A DNA stretch of 64,000 nucleotides from Megaustenia siamemsis (taxonomy: Eukaryota; Mollusca; Gastropoda; Stylommatophora; Ariophantidae), in assembly GCA_032433765.1 (NCBI GenBank), contig JAVIAB010000073.1, positions 67,908,087 to 67,972,086 of the forward strand. The letters are read 5' to 3'. The notes under the pieces are model-generated. The model saw only the letters and a program-made list of their open reading frames with translations. It did not search any database and was not told the DNA's origin. The position numbers and the translations under genes were made by a program. This document shows, in pieces, positions 9,101 through 19,320 of this stretch (positions are counted from its first letter, which is position 1; each line of letters begins with the position of its first letter).

Positions 9101-11648
9101 ATAATAGTGTTAAGAAAAATGGCAAGAACACATCCTCCCAAAAAAAAAAAAAAGTTATAACCCCTTTAACCTAGTTGAAGAGACTACAAGTGCAACCCAA
9201 AAAAACATATTGGACATAGGCAAAGTGTTCTATGGCAGCATCAGACCCAGATCCAGTCTGCAGAATGTGACGATGTTCCCACCCTACCCTTATGAAACAT
9301 AACATAGAGTCAAGTTCATACGTACAAATGCCTTTGATGCAGTGGAAGCTACCATGGAGCACCGTTCAGCTCCATCTCTTGCTTTGATGGTACAGGTTGT
9401 CATAGGCTGATTTGTCCATCTTTTGATGTTACTCGTCCATGTTAGTCTTGGTCTGCCTCTGCATCTTTTACTTTGTGTTTTCCCCTACAAGACTATTTTT
9501 AGTAGGCTTTTGTGTACCTGTACCAATATCAGGCCTGACATATCATATGACAATTATTGGGGATAATTGGGTCTTTTCTCACCAATCTCTTACTCTTATG
9601 GTCAGGCTGAGTAGCTTTTTCCTAGACCACCACAAGGAGGTGGAGCAGAGTCTTGGTCATTTGTGGTCCACTTTCACTGATGCCATTAGTCAGCTATGAG
9701 TCTTTCACTGCAATTAGCTCCTACTATAATTTACTCAGGTAGATGTTTGAGAAAGTATGCAAAGTTAGAAGATACAAATAATAACTGACACTGACTCTTA
9801 CCTGTTCAAGAGTCTGCTGTTTGTTGTAGGTGTCTGCCTCCAATTTTTCAATTTTTCTCATCAATTTGTTAATTTGACATTCTTGTTCTTTTTCCAACGT
9901 TTCCTCAAGTTCTATTTTCTCTTGTCGCAGCTAACAGGAAAAGAGTGACAGTTTTATAATCAGGTATTTGAACTATTTACATGAATTTCTTTTTACATGA
10001 ACTTTGTTTAATATGGTTATTTTAACAGATCTTGACAGAATTAAAATACCATTTTATAAGTACAATTATCAAATGATCATATATTAGATAAATAAAATCA
10101 TCTAGACTATTACCATAAAAATTAAAGAAAGAAATTGGTACACAACGAAAATGAAAATAACTAAGATTACTGAAAATATGTGGTTAATATTATGTCTGCT
10201 TCACGATGCATTACACTTTATACTTATTCATACCTGGTAAAGTTTACGTGACAAGTCATTAGTTAGGTACTCCTCTTCCTGTTCATAATTCATAGCCAGC
10301 ATCTCTTTTTCCTTCTTCAGCGACTGAATTTTTTTCAGAAGTGTGTTGCTGATAAATTCTTCTTCCTGTTCAGCTTTAGCTTGCTATAAGATGTGTACAA
10401 AATTTACAACCATTATACTGTAAGTAGAAGAAAACTGTTAATGAGTAGTTATAATAATTTCTATGATGCACTGTAGATAGAAGATTGTGGAAGGACATGA
10501 TCGCCTACGCCAACCGGTATGGCACATGATGATGATGATGATCATAATTTCTAAATAACCACATTAATCATTTTAAAAAATGATAAAATGAAAAAGAAAG
10601 AATCACACCATAAGTTCATAAGTCCTGTGACAGAAAAGGAATACAGTTTTTGTTTGTGCCAATATTTTCTTTTACTATTCAACACATTTTCTTAACCAGA
10701 AAAGTCCAGTAGTACCCATTTAAGGCTGAGTAAACCTAAAATGTCTAAGATAAATACTCTATGTACAATGGAATGAATTCAAGTCTAATATTGAAATAAG
10801 AGAAATGGCCATGCAACCAAAGATCTAAAATACAATTAAAGAAAGAAGATGGACATATGTCGGATATGTGCTGAGAAGAGACAACAAGAGAATTCCAAAA
10901 CAGGCTCTTCTGTGGGAAACACCAATATACAAAAAAAGAGAAAAACCTTCATAGACACTAAAAAGAAAAAAGGAACACTTATAAGAGAAGCAAAGTTGCC
11001 AGGCAAAGACTCATTAGATAAAATTGAACATCTTGTCCAGAATAGAAGATGGGTGGCGAAAAAATCTTCAAGTCCTATGTGACTAACGACACAGGAAGGA
11101 TCAAGATCAAGAAATCTAAACTAAAAGCAGTATCCTACTTTTACACCTGTCATGGGTATTTGGAGGATTTTTGTAAATTTACCAATCATATTATCATTAA
11201 TTACTGATAAAAATAAATTATTGTCGCATCCCCATCCAATTTATAATATTTATTTTCTTTTCTTTTCCTTAAATTTATAAATGTAACCAAAACATCTCGC
11301 TCAACAGTAACACTAGTAACAGTCATTCAACTCTAGCAATCAATTCATTCATACAATCAAATCAATCATTATCATAGATACACTTCATTATAATTTCTGG
11401 TAAATTAAATTACTTACTATGAACACACTTGCTCGTCTCAATTCTCTATTTTCTTCTTGTAAAGATTTGCACTTCAGTTTGTAAGTGTCTAGTTCCATTC
11501 GAAGAACTCTATTTTCTTGTTGAAGAGATTCAATTCGTTTGGTCAACTGTTCCGCCTGGGTTTGTGATGGTGACTTCATCATGCTAAATGTCGGTCCTCC
11601 GTCTATAGAGCTAGTGTCACTCTCTAGTTCGCTTGCACTGTCTGCCAT
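2949..11648 (-). CDS. ccdc6: CCDC6 orthologue, exons 1-5 (3' part off the window)
   Basis: Five exons on the minus strand assemble to 257 residues with matching phases: 11648-11418, 10383-10234, 9930-9802, 5865-5762 and 3106-2949. The start [11 protein letters not shown], the heptad blocks [31 protein letters not shown] and [17 protein letters not shown], and the linker [12 protein letters not shown] are hallmarks of CCDC6. Human CCDC6 has 474 residues, so about 55% is present. Nearly all of residues 30-205 is predicted coiled coil with the family's repeated EQEQE/EEEF blocks. In vertebrates CCDC6 is a cytosolic and nuclear phosphoprotein, an ATM substrate and a RET fusion partner; a role here is inferred only from orthology. 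The ATG at 11648 fits the family N-terminus. The remaining exons (the QRKLQ coil and Pro-rich tail) were not found in 1-2948 and probably lie further left. The introns carry several transposons. Confidence 0.95.
3640..4085. repeat. minisatellite, 29-30 bp unit, ~15 copies
   Basis: The unit is built on gatgttctttaagag followed by variable A-rich and ccag segments. Variants aaacatacc, aaatgtccc and aaatgtacc alternate. It lies in a CCDC6 intron. Confidence 0.95.
4484..4742 (-). mobile_element. tRNA-derived SINE, family S, full monomer (copy S1)
   Basis: Read on the minus strand it starts with a tRNA-like head containing A box TAGCTCAGTGGTTAG (4714-4728) and B box GGTTCGATCC (4681-4690). A ~180-bp conserved body follows, with the phrase GGTTCACCCAGCC, and it ends in a T/A-rich tail. 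It is flanked by an 11-bp target-site duplication GCATGTGGTAA (4473-4483 and 4743-4753), which proves retroposition. Confidence 0.92.
5372..5682. mobile_element. TTAA-flanked MITE, piggyBac-like
   Basis: About 311 bp bounded by TTAA. The left end is ttaactctttccgtacg; the right end, read inward on the other strand, is ttaactctttccctacg. Inside near the right end is a twice-repeated ggcgcaccatg motif. TTAA targets and TTAACYCTTTnC ends are typical of piggyBac derivatives. No transposase is present. Confidence 0.75.
5762..5865 (-). CDS. ccdc6: ccdc6 exon 4
   Basis: 34 codons plus 2 nt, [17 protein letters not shown] to [10 protein letters not shown], with acceptor ATCAG and donor GTAAGG. The final Arg codon is split and completed by exon 5. 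Confidence 0.94.
6455..6822 (-). mobile_element. tRNA-SINE family S with two tRNA-like heads (copy S2)
   Basis: The body and inner head match copy S1: A box at 6689-6703 and B box at 6650-6659 on the minus strand. Upstream of this head the element continues through a spacer into a second, different tRNA-like unit (6744-6821) before the target-site duplication GGCATTCAGGGTA (6442-6454 and 6823-6835). Because one 13-bp duplication encloses both heads, the two-headed structure was inserted as a unit. Confidence 0.9.
6744..6821 (-). other. tRNA-like outer head of SINE S2
   Basis: A 78-nt segment whose ends GGTGTCC and GGACACC pair perfectly like an acceptor stem. It has an A-box-like GGTTAGCGCAATC and a B-box-like GGTTCGTAATCC. 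The D and T arms are degenerate, so this is not called as a working tRNA gene. Confidence 0.7.
7140..7395 (+). pseudogene. LINE ORF2 C-terminus fragment (family D)
   Basis: The frame reads [15 protein letters not shown] then [21 protein letters not shown] and LVCDLC. This is the post-RT tail typical of RTE/CR1-like LINEs, where a GRP-x-RR motif is followed by an Asp-Arg-Asp/Trp block. A degenerate KWRWTG motif lies upstream. It is 5' truncated. Confidence 0.7.
7631..8290 (+). mobile_element. 5'-truncated LINE, family A, with 3' tail
   Basis: The open frame 7702-8196 (164 codons) encodes the post-RT C-terminus: [48 protein letters not shown] and a stop after IKYL. A conserved non-coding 3' end with gccctatgggccggttacgg and gctcgaaaggtcaatagata follows, closing in a short ATAG repeat. 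The frame is intact but lacks the EN and RT domains, so the copy is dead. It lies in the CCDC6 intron, opposite strand. Confidence 0.92.
8289..8720. repeat. ~215-bp tandem duplication, two copies
   Basis: The block starting tataatttatattacaa at 8289 recurs at about 8504 with the same order of phrases (atatttgtttatacaac, ttctgtgagtaaaagtgaa). It abuts the LINE tail. No coding content. Confidence 0.75.
8735..8880 (+). pseudogene. possible LINE C-terminus fragment
   Basis: One frame reads [20 protein letters not shown] then WKVFVEE, resembling the last coding block of a LINE ORF2. It is short and decayed. A local duplication of gtgcctacaataagtga follows at 8908. Confidence 0.35.
9345..9530 (-). 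pseudogene. LINE tail fragment, family B
   Basis: On the minus strand it matches the C-terminal segment seen at 20285-20630 and 41400-41745 ([17 protein letters not shown], then [16 protein letters not shown] codons). It is a decayed fragment in the CCDC6 intron between exons 3 and 4. Confidence 0.75.
9802..9930 (-). CDS. ccdc6: ccdc6 exon 3
   Basis: 43 codons, [17 protein letters not shown] to NKQQTLEQ, between acceptor TTAG and donor GTAAGA, phase 0 on both sides. Coiled-coil heptads run throughout. Confidence 0.95.
10234..10383 (-). CDS. ccdc6: ccdc6 exon 2
   Basis: 50 codons, [18 protein letters not shown] to [11 protein letters not shown]. The acceptor TATAG and donor GTATGA are both phase 0. 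It matches the human segment [18 protein letters not shown] almost residue for residue. Confidence 0.95.
10470..10545 (+). pseudogene. LINE family C 3' terminus
   Basis: A ~75-bp piece identical in plan to the end of the LINE at 52660: the last codons ([16 protein letters not shown]) followed by a gat-repeat tail. Confidence 0.85.
10735..11110 (+). pseudogene. LINE fragment, family A2
   Basis: Degenerate post-RT C-terminus with [26 protein letters not shown] and [20 protein letters not shown]. Stops and frameshifts are present. The closest relative in the window is 52668-53110. It lies in CCDC6 intron 1. Confidence 0.85.
11418..11648 (-). CDS. ccdc6: ccdc6 exon 1
   Basis: 77 codons from [11 protein letters not shown] to RRASVFI. 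The donor GTAAGT follows directly, phase 0. A short acidic Ser-rich leader of about 35 residues precedes the first coiled coil; the Gly-rich tract of the human N-terminus is absent. Confidence 0.95.
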
Positions 11649-12850
11649 CCTTCTTTCACAGTTGAGTATATTTAATATATTAACTGAATTTCACTTGCAA
11701 AAAGCTTCACTTATAGCCAGAAACGCTAATTCCTGAAGGGCTGTCTTCACTTACTATTTGTGAGTTAAAAAAAAAAGTTTGGAAATTTCAAGTCAGCTGA
11801 TTTCTTAATAAGATCCAGAGCACTTGGAGAGTGCCTGCCGCGAGCGTTATTGCTCATACATTAAAAATAGCCTTAAAAAGAACAACCAAAACATAAAACC
11901 CGCGACACAGTATTGAATAGGGTCTAAATGAATGCATCAGGATCAACCGCTTGGCCACAGGGTGAGATAGTTCCGTGTATGCGAATAATTTATAAAACCG
12001 CGACAAACCACCGGTTTATTGATTTGTTTGTCAACACATTTTGTTTAAGAAGAGCAAGACCTTGGCTTTCAATCCAGGTAGTCACTGCCGGGGAGACTCC
12101 ACTATCACAGCGTGGGATCCTGTCCGTAGAGACAAACTCCTTTTAACAATGATAAAAGTCTGAAATAGTTAGTAATATCTAAATTGTTATATCTCTTCTT
12201 TGTAATAATAATACGCCTCTGACCTCTATTTGTCATCAAAAGTTTTCTTCGACCCAAAAAAAAATTGTCTAAGATAATAAATCATGCGAACAATGACAGA
12301 TCCTCTAGCCATAAGTGTAAGATGGTGCTGCCACTCTAGATCCGGATTTTAATATTAATCAACTCCCCATTTTGCCAATCCTTGATTGTTGTTACAGGAC
12401 ATACTCGCTTTATTTTAGAGTGCGATTTCCCATAAGTGTTTAGTTCCATTAGAGATTTATAAAAACATGTCAAAACGTATATTATGATCTACAATTTGAA
12501 GTCGTAAAATAACTTGTAAATATCCGGCTCTATAGCCCCGTGAAATGACAGAACAAGTTTCTAGAGCAGGTGATTGTCTATTAGACAATATTCCGTGCCA
12601 ATTCTTTGTCCTTCCTTGTGTTATTTATGGGGAACTCAATTTTTCATCACAAGTACAGTATAAGATAAGCATACAGTTAAATGCATTTCAACTCCTAGCA
12701 AAGTTCGAATTAAGTATTCGGGCACATTTAAAAAAGGGAAAAGTTTATGTAACAAATTGCTTTGTGGGGCGGTTATAAATCTGTATCGAATGTAAATTGC
12801 TCACATCGGCTTTAAATTCTTGCACCTCTGCCCACGGTCATCTATAGTAG
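11649..12850. other. CCDC6 5' flank, presumed promoter side
   Basis: The 5' UTR and promoter of ccdc6 must lie just right of 11648. No TATA box or CpG-rich block stands out, and the rest to 12850 is AT-rich with no recognised gene or repeat. Confidence 0.4.
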
Positions 12851-12852
12851 TA

Positions 12853-13675
12853 CAGTACAATAGAATCCACTTATAACAAATGATCCCCGGATGTTTTCTT
12901 CTTTATTCTATATTTTAACATTTCTTTTATAACGTTATTACCCAGCCTGAGTATCGGTTATAACGCATTTTATAACATTTGCCTAGCAAAGAAAAAAAAA
13001 CGGCGTGTACTTTTCTCAAGTCATTAAATATGTCATCGCAATGGCTTCGAGTACTGGCAAGAAACGCAAGTGCATATCACTTGAAACGAAAACAATGTGT
13101 GACGTTGAAAGAACAAGTGGACAAAAGTTAAAATCAAAAGCACAAATATGCAGGGAAAACGATATTCCTTTAGCACACCACAGACAATCCTGAAGGACAG
13201 AAACATTATGTCGGCGTTTACAAGCGGTGATTTTAGGCAGAATAGAAAGAAAATTAGGAAGCCGATTACGAAGACGTTGACTGCGCTTTTCATGCATGGT
13301 TCCATCAAGTTAGGAGCCAGAGTATTCCAATTTAATGATCCACATAGCTGGCTGAGAGTCTAGGTCTACGAACCTCGACCTAAGTATTGGCTGTCTGAAC
13401 CGTTACTAAGTCCGACTAAAAATAACTGATAAATGGAAGCAAAGTAAACAACAGGAATTTCACAGGCAATTCAAACCCAAGAAAATAAACAACGAGGACG
13501 AAAGACAAAGACAAGGTCTCTTTTCTAAGTATGCCCCAAGTTGCAAACTCACTAAAAGTAGGTGAAGCGTGCAGTGATTATAAGATTTCAAAAGACAGAA
13601 TCTCTATTTTGATCTCTGCCAACATGAAGGGTGACACGCTGCCCCTGCTTGAAAATATGAAAATTTGAGAAGCTA
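12853..13675 (+). pseudogene. pogo/Tigger transposon remnant
   Basis: It starts at a TA dinucleotide followed by CAGTacaatag and ttataac motifs like Tigger termini. The transposase N-terminus MASSTGKKRKCISLETKT with ICRENDIPL is the pipsqueak-type HTH of CENP-B/Tigger proteins. A frameshift near 13180 continues as TILKDRNIMSAFTSGDF and ITKTLTALFMHG. Around 13527-13670 a piece of the DDE domain remains (KISKDRISILISANMKGD). No right terminus was found, so the copy is truncated as well as frame-shifted. Confidence 0.82.
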
Positions 13676-13719
13676 TGATGTTTTTAAAATATATGAACAA
13701 ATATATGAATTTTAAAATA

Positions 13720-14155
13720 TATGTGTGTCCGTGTTAATCATGTCTCATATCTTTATGTGTGTAAATGTTTAGTAATATCTCATATCTTTGTGTGTGCATG
13801 TCTGTGTTAGTCACCTCTAGTGACTCGGGCAGATGGTGCTCGTAAACCTGGGAGGGCCGACCATCTAAGGGCAGAATACCCCTACAGAAAAGATTATCTG
13901 CTGCCCTGCAGGAAGATTGGGGACAATCAAAGGCTAAGGAAAGCTAACCTGAATAAAATGCTGGCTGAAATCGGATGCACTGGCGCAGAACACAGTGCAA
14001 CGTTTTAACGGGTGTTCAATCAGAGGGGATCTGGCAGACTCTAATTGTGACGTTCTGTCTGTGGGGGCGATCAACACACTTAACCTGACAGCTGACTTCA
14101 TGTGAGAGTCTGGAATCCTACTCTGATTGAGTCCTGATCGCAGAGAGAGAGAGAG
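13720..14155 (+). mobile_element. dispersed element M, copy 1, with attached minisatellite units
   Basis: Two to three units of a catatctttgtgtgtgca-type repeat are followed by a ~340-bp conserved block with an open frame (RADGARKPGRADHLRAE, NQRLRKANLNKMLAEIGC), ending at a GA microsatellite. The same block in the same order lies inverted at 39070-39440. This is a dispersed repeat of unknown class; the coding-looking piece may be a LINE leader. Confidence 0.75.
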
Positions 14156-14369
14156 AGAAATATATGAACACTGACGACAGAGTACAAGATGAACAACAAA
14201 TTATGAATCATCACATAAGAGGGACAGGAAATTATTGTTGCAGGAAGAAATATCGCACTTATTATGAAGAATTGCACAGCTCATTCACGTTTGACATGTT
14301 TGAGATCTGTTTATTTATTTATATAGCATGTTCCACTATTATTAAACATGAATCGGATATAATGAGATA

Positions 14370-14540
14370 CGGTTATAATGACGTTCGTATTTACCATGAA
14401 CTGTGTGTGAAGATCTGGAAAAATGCAAACTGGCCAATAGTCTGGAAAAGATCAGTGTACATTCCAAAGAAAGGAAATCTGAAGTTGTGTTTCAACGACA
14501 GAACTATTGCCGTAATTGTTTTACTAAACTACTGACTTAT
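14370..14540 (+). pseudogene. LINE reverse-transcriptase N-terminal fragment
   Basis: The frame reads HELCVKIWKNANWPIVWKRS then VYIPKKGN and DRTIAVIV, matching the W-K-x-I/P-K-K-G-D ... N-Y-R-x-I-A/S start of LINE reverse transcriptases. About 60 codons remain. Confidence 0.7.
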
Positions 14541-14829
14541 CATGATTGCTAGCTACCAACCGTTTGTCAAGACGCCAAATAACATATATACATATTTAGT
14601 GGACAATCTTGTCCCTCCCTAACTGTTTAGCGCAGAAGAGAAAATGTTAATCAAATTAGACCTACACAAAAATGCACACTTAACAATAAGCTGATAAATT
14701 CATAGGAAACAATATATATGTTATATGTAGGTTTTGTTTTAGGGAGAATATTAATATGTGATATCATACTTTGCGTATAAATTGACATGATGTTGATTTA
14801 TTAGTGATGTATAACATAATGCCAGTCCT

Positions 14830-15215
14830 GGGCCCTAGATGCAATGACAATAAGAAAAATAACCTCTGTTATGATAAAATGTGTTAGACGATTGATAGGA
14901 AACAACCCGAGCGATAAGATCAGAAATGAAGAACTGAGAGAAAAAAAAAGGAAGAAGCTAGGAATAACCCCCGCCATAGAATATATAAAGAAACAACAGA
15001 TGCAATGGTTTGACCACGTGACAAGGCAGAAAGATCAAAACACAACACAACGAACCTTCGATAAACGTTGCGAGAACACCAGACCAAAAGACCAACTACG
15101 AAAAATATGGATTGACGGAATATTAGAAACACTAGGAAACATAACAGCAGCAGAGGCGAACAGAAGAGCAAAAGACCGCAAATTATATCTCACATCTACG
15201 CTGAAAGGCAAATGA
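14830..15215 (+). pseudogene. LINE C-terminus fragment, family F
   Basis: Open frame of 123 codons: MIKCVRRLIGNNPSDKIRNE, MQWFDHVTRQKD, TRPKDQLRKIWIDGI and AAEANRRAKDRKLY, the usual post-RT block (motif W-x-x-H-V ... R-P-x-x-x-W). It has no RT domain. One 43-bp array unit lies to its left and the main array to its right. Confidence 0.8.
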
Positions 15216-15224
15216 TGAAGGAAA

Positions 15225-16110
15225 AATGTTTGAAGGTAATGCATCAAAATATGTGTTGATTTATTAGTGATGTATAACGTAATGCATCAAAATATGTGTT
15301 GATTTATTAGTGATGTATAACGTAATGCATCAAAATATGTGTTGATTTATTAGTGATGTATAACGTAATGCATCAAAATATGTGTTTATTTATTAGTGAT
15401 GTATAACGTAATGCATCAAAATATGTGTTGATTTATTAGTGATGTATAACGTAATGCATCAAAATATGTGTTGATTTATTAGTGATTTATAACGTAATGC
15501 ATCAAAATATGTGTTGATTTATTAGTGATGTATAACGTAATGCATCAAAATATGTGTTTATTTATTAGTGATGTATAACGTAATGCATCAAAATATGTGT
15601 TGATTTATTAGTGATGTATAACGTAATGCATCAAAATATGTGTTGATTTATTAGTCTTGTAAAACGTAATGCATCAAAATATGTGTTGATTTATTAGTGA
15701 TGTATAACGTAATGCATCAAAATATGTGTTGATTTATTAGTCTTGTAAAACGTAATGCATCAAAATATGTGTTGATTTATTAGTGATGTATAACGTAATG
15801 CATCAAAATATGTGTTTATTTATTAGTGATGTATAACGTAATGCATCAAAATATGTGTTGATTTATTAGTGATGTAAAACGTAATGCATCAAAATATGTG
15901 TTGATTTATTAGTCTTGTAAAACGTAATGTATTAAAATATGTGTTGGTTTATTAGCCTTGTAAAACGTAATGCATCAAAATATGTGTTGATTTATTAGTG
16001 ATGTATAACGTAATGCATCAAAATATGTGTTTATTTATTAGTGATGTATAACGTAATGCATCAAAATATGTGTTGATTTATTAGTGATGTAAAACGTAAT
16101 GCATTAAAAT
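15225..16110. repeat. minisatellite, 43-bp unit, ~20 copies
   Basis: The unit contains cgtaatgcatcaaaatatgt and gttgatttattagtgatgta. Variants have tttattta or gtcttgtaaaa at fixed places. A single diverged unit at 14785-14822, left of the LINE fragment, suggests that the LINE piece interrupts the array. Confidence 0.97.
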
Positions 16111-16114
16111 AGCG

Positions 16115-16715
16115 GTAGCTAGACTTCAGAGCTTACCTTACAAAAAATCTACAACACGCCACAGTGGCAGGGGGAAGTCGGGGGAAGCAGGGGAGACTTT
16201 GCGGGTTACTTGGCTATTATAAATGGGAGTCACAACTTGATAAGGGTTGGGCTGTTGATAGATCATATTTACAAAAAAGTGATTTTTATTTGCATTTTTG
16301 GAAGGCAAATGCGGTCTAATAATCCCTGATCTAGAAGACTTAGTCTGTGGTTGAACGGATCATGTCGTGCTAATAATTGGACAAAACGCAACAGTAAGCT
16401 AAGATTAAAAAGTTGGAAAACACTGGTCTATTGATTGATTGATGACGTCGAATTGATCACATGTTTTGCCAGATCCCCCCTCCCCCCCTTTTTTTCCACC
16501 TTCTCCCCATTTTTTTTTATCTGCGACACACGATCGACCTGCTAGTGAGTGGGAAAAAAAGGACTTTAAAATGGTTTTGCTACTAACTTGAACTAGTAAT
16601 ATCATATAGCATTCGACATTTGATATTTTGTTAAACTAAGCGCTTTAAGAATTATAATTTATTGTTTACAACATTCGGGAAATGATCCATTGCTGAAAAA
16701 AAAACCGTTGTGAAA
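16115..16715. other. unassigned spacer with possible hAT-like terminus
   Basis: A phrase near 16400-16425, read on the minus strand as CAGTGTTTTCCAACTTTTT, resembles hAT terminal repeats, but no partner end, 8-bp duplication or transposase was found. A C/T-rich run lies at 16475-16515. Confidence 0.3.
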
Positions 16716-16716
16716 T

Positions 16717-16720
16717 AGAA

Positions 16721-16792
<72 letters not shown>
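16717..16792. repeat. CT/TA compound microsatellite
   Basis: About 13 CT dinucleotides followed by about 24 TA dinucleotides. A G homopolymer lies shortly after, at about 16818. Confidence 0.95.
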
Positions 16793-17324
16793 GTATGTTT
16801 ACAACAGAACCGGGAAAGGGGGGGGGGGAGGATAATAATAATCCGGAAGAAGAGACGCTAAGAACGAACCGCAGTGCCTGGTTGTTGTTGGAGTGGTTGA
16901 GTGTGCTGTTGAAGTGTGAACTGAAATAATCATTATAGAAAACAATCATAAATAACTAACAACAATTTCAGCATTTACGAGCACATGTGCCTGACCATGA
17001 AAGCAAAATAATGTTGAAACATTCGATATGGGGCTTTGGGTAGTGCGTATAGCCTATCATTTGTGAAATATGGGCCGTGTTTGAAATGGAAGAAGTTACT
17101 GTAAAGTAATTATTGGGTTCTTCGATAACTTGTTGTTCTCCAAACCAGGAGTGTGGGTTCGAATTACGGTACGGCAAAAAGTTTTTTTTTTCTATATCAT
17201 AGGTGAAGTAAAAACTCAGTTCCAAACTTGTATAAGAAATTCAATTTGTGACGACTACACAGGACAAGCGGCCTTTATTCTCTGGTCATATAATTCCCCC
17301 TTCAGAAGTGGGATAATGTAAAGA

Positions 17325-17715
17325 CAGTTGTCAATGGGTCTGTGTGTACAATTGTCAATGGGTCTGTGTACAGTCGACAATGCGTCTGTGTGTACAAATG
17401 TTAATGGGTCTGTGTACAGTTGTCAATGCGTCTGTGTACAGTTGTCAATAGGTCTGTGTACAGTTGTCAATGGATCTGTGTACAGTTGTCAATAGGTCTG
17501 TGTACAGTTGTCAATGGATCTGTGTACAGTTGTCAGTGGGCCTATGTACAGTTGTCAGTGGGTCTGTGTACAGTTGTCAGTGGGCCTATGTACAGTTGTC
17601 AATGGGTCTGTGTACAGTTGTCAGTGGGTCTGGGTACAGTTGTCAATGGGTCTGTGTACAGTTGTCAATGTGTCTGTGTACAGTTATCAATGGGTCTGGG
17701 TACATTTTCCAATGT
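17325..17715. repeat. minisatellite, 22-bp unit, ~17 copies
   Basis: The unit is cagttgtcaatgggtctgtg plus ta. Twenty-two is not a multiple of three and the unit has no stop, so all three forward frames stay open. These frames are not taken as genes. Confidence 0.96.
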
Positions 17716-17894
17716 GGTTAGGTGTGATACTGACTACGTTACCCATAATGCTCATCTTCTCCTGATCTGTTCACCTGACCACTACTCTTCATACCAGCTC
17801 ATATAAGGACGATAAATGGACGTTGTGATGTGCAGTGGATTTTTTTGTAGTATGGGTAAGCTCTGAAGTTTACCGACAGGTATTTTTTTTTTTT

Positions 17895-18340
17895 TTGGTG
17901 ACTAATAAATAACCACCTACTTTGAAGTATTACGTTAGACGTGAGTAATAAAACATCACCTATTTTGAAGTATTACGTTAAAGGTGATTAATGAATCACC
18001 ACCTATTTTGAAGTGTTACTTTAAACGTGAGTAATAAATCACCACCGATTTTGAAGTATTACGTTAAGTAGGAAAAAAAAAGTAAAGAGCCCCGTCACGC
18101 CAAGGGGCGTATAAGGAATATATTGTTAGTGACCATAAATGTTACAGACTTTCAGCACATGATTTTTGGGGTAATGTGGTCGGTATAATCCCGTGCCGCT
18201 TTACTTTCCAAGAAAAAAATCCGGTACCCATTTAAGGCTGGGTGAACCCGGAAGCCGTCGGTTGGAATCGAACCCTACCTCTTGTCTATTACGTTAAAAG
18301 TGACTAATAAATCACCACCTATTTTGAAGTATTAAGTCAC
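17895..18340. repeat. ~42-bp minisatellite, ~5 units, split by a SINE
   Basis: Units of gtgactaataaatcaccacc followed by tattttgaagtattacgtta. The array is interrupted between 18068 and 18286 by SINE copy S3. Confidence 0.9.
18068..18286 (-). mobile_element. tRNA-SINE family S, 5' truncated (copy S3)
   Basis: The body matches S1/S2, but the 5' end starts just before the B box (GACAAGAGGTAGGG), so the A box and 5' half of the tRNA head are missing. The target-site duplication TATTACGTTAA lies at 18057-18067 and 18287-18297. The target is itself a minisatellite unit. Confidence 0.9.
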
Positions 18341-19095
18341 AGGATCGAGATCTGGAGGGTGCGAGCATTCCTGAAGATAAGTGCAGATAAATAGCCTTCC
18401 TTGCACCAAGAGCTCAACACCGAGAAAGGCGACAGACTAAGAAGAGACAAATCATGGGTAATCCGCGCAGAAGAGGTCATCAAACAGGTCTGTGGGCTTA
18501 CCAATATCAACGCTGGCGTAGAGTGGATCCTGGTGCCTACATCATTCAGGAGCACATTCTCCTCATCTATTGTCACACTCGACAGTAAAAGCCCGGAGCG
18601 GAATCCTGTCGTGGTCGATCCGGAAGTCAACGCCCTCATCTGGGACACCACCAACGAGGAAGATTTGGTCATTTATACAGACGGATCCGTAAAACGACAC
18701 CTTAGAAGTGCATGGACATTAACAGCACGCCCGGCAGGCAGAACAGCCAAAGAAGACATCGGTGCGTACGTTATGACCACGGGTAGTATGACGATAGAGG
18801 TGATGGCATTCATCTAGTTAGAGTTCCAAGATTACACCCACGCCTGCATACCTAGTGATTCGATGATCATGATAAGAAAAATGGAGGCGGGCTCTGACCG
18901 CAGGCAGGGGGTCGAGTCATTGCAGAAGTTACCTTTAACATCGTCTCTGGACATACGAGAGTACGGAAAGCAAAAAGGACTGACAGACTGGTCAGCTTTG
19001 CTGTCATTGCTGAGTCAACCATTGGATCAGGTGGACAACATTCATGCTCTCCGAGACGCGGGAATGGTACTTGGACTTTAACAACAATGAGTCAC
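18340..19095 (+). pseudogene. LINE fragment with RNase H domain
   Basis: The frame 18401-18817 holds LVIYTDGSVKRHLRSAW and EDIGAYVMTTGSMTIEVMA, the first two catalytic motifs of a LINE-type RNase H (DGS and the E in EV). After a stop, HACIPSDSMIMIRKMEAG continues with the third motif. An upstream linker (NPVVVDPEVNALIWDTT) belongs to the same element. I/Jockey-like LINEs carry such an RNase H. Stops and the missing EN and RT make it dead. Confidence 0.78.
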
Positions 19096-19114
19096 GTCAC
19101 TATTTTGGATGAAA

Positions 19115-19320
19115 GTAACAAGTAAAGAGCCCAGTCACCTCAAATGGCGTATAGGGAATATGGTGTTAGTGACCATAATTGTTACAGACCTCCGGCACAT
19201 GATTTTTGGGGTTATGTGGTCGGTATTAAGCCCGTGCCGCTTTACTTTCCCAGAAGAAAATCCGGTACCCATTTAAGGCTGGGTGAACCTGGAAGCCGTC
19301 GATCACGATCGAACCTCTTG
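19115..19320 (-). mobile_element. tRNA-SINE family S, 5' truncated (copy S4)
   Basis: 206 bp, same body as S1-S3, with its 5' end at CAAGAGGTTCGATC, next to the B box as in S3. A 13-bp target-site duplication ATTTTGGATGAAA lies at 19102-19114 and 19321-19333. Confidence 0.92.

Noticed and set aside
12545..12778. Small gene of 77 codons
   Set aside because: No recognisable domain, no splice or promoter context, AT-rich random-like composition.
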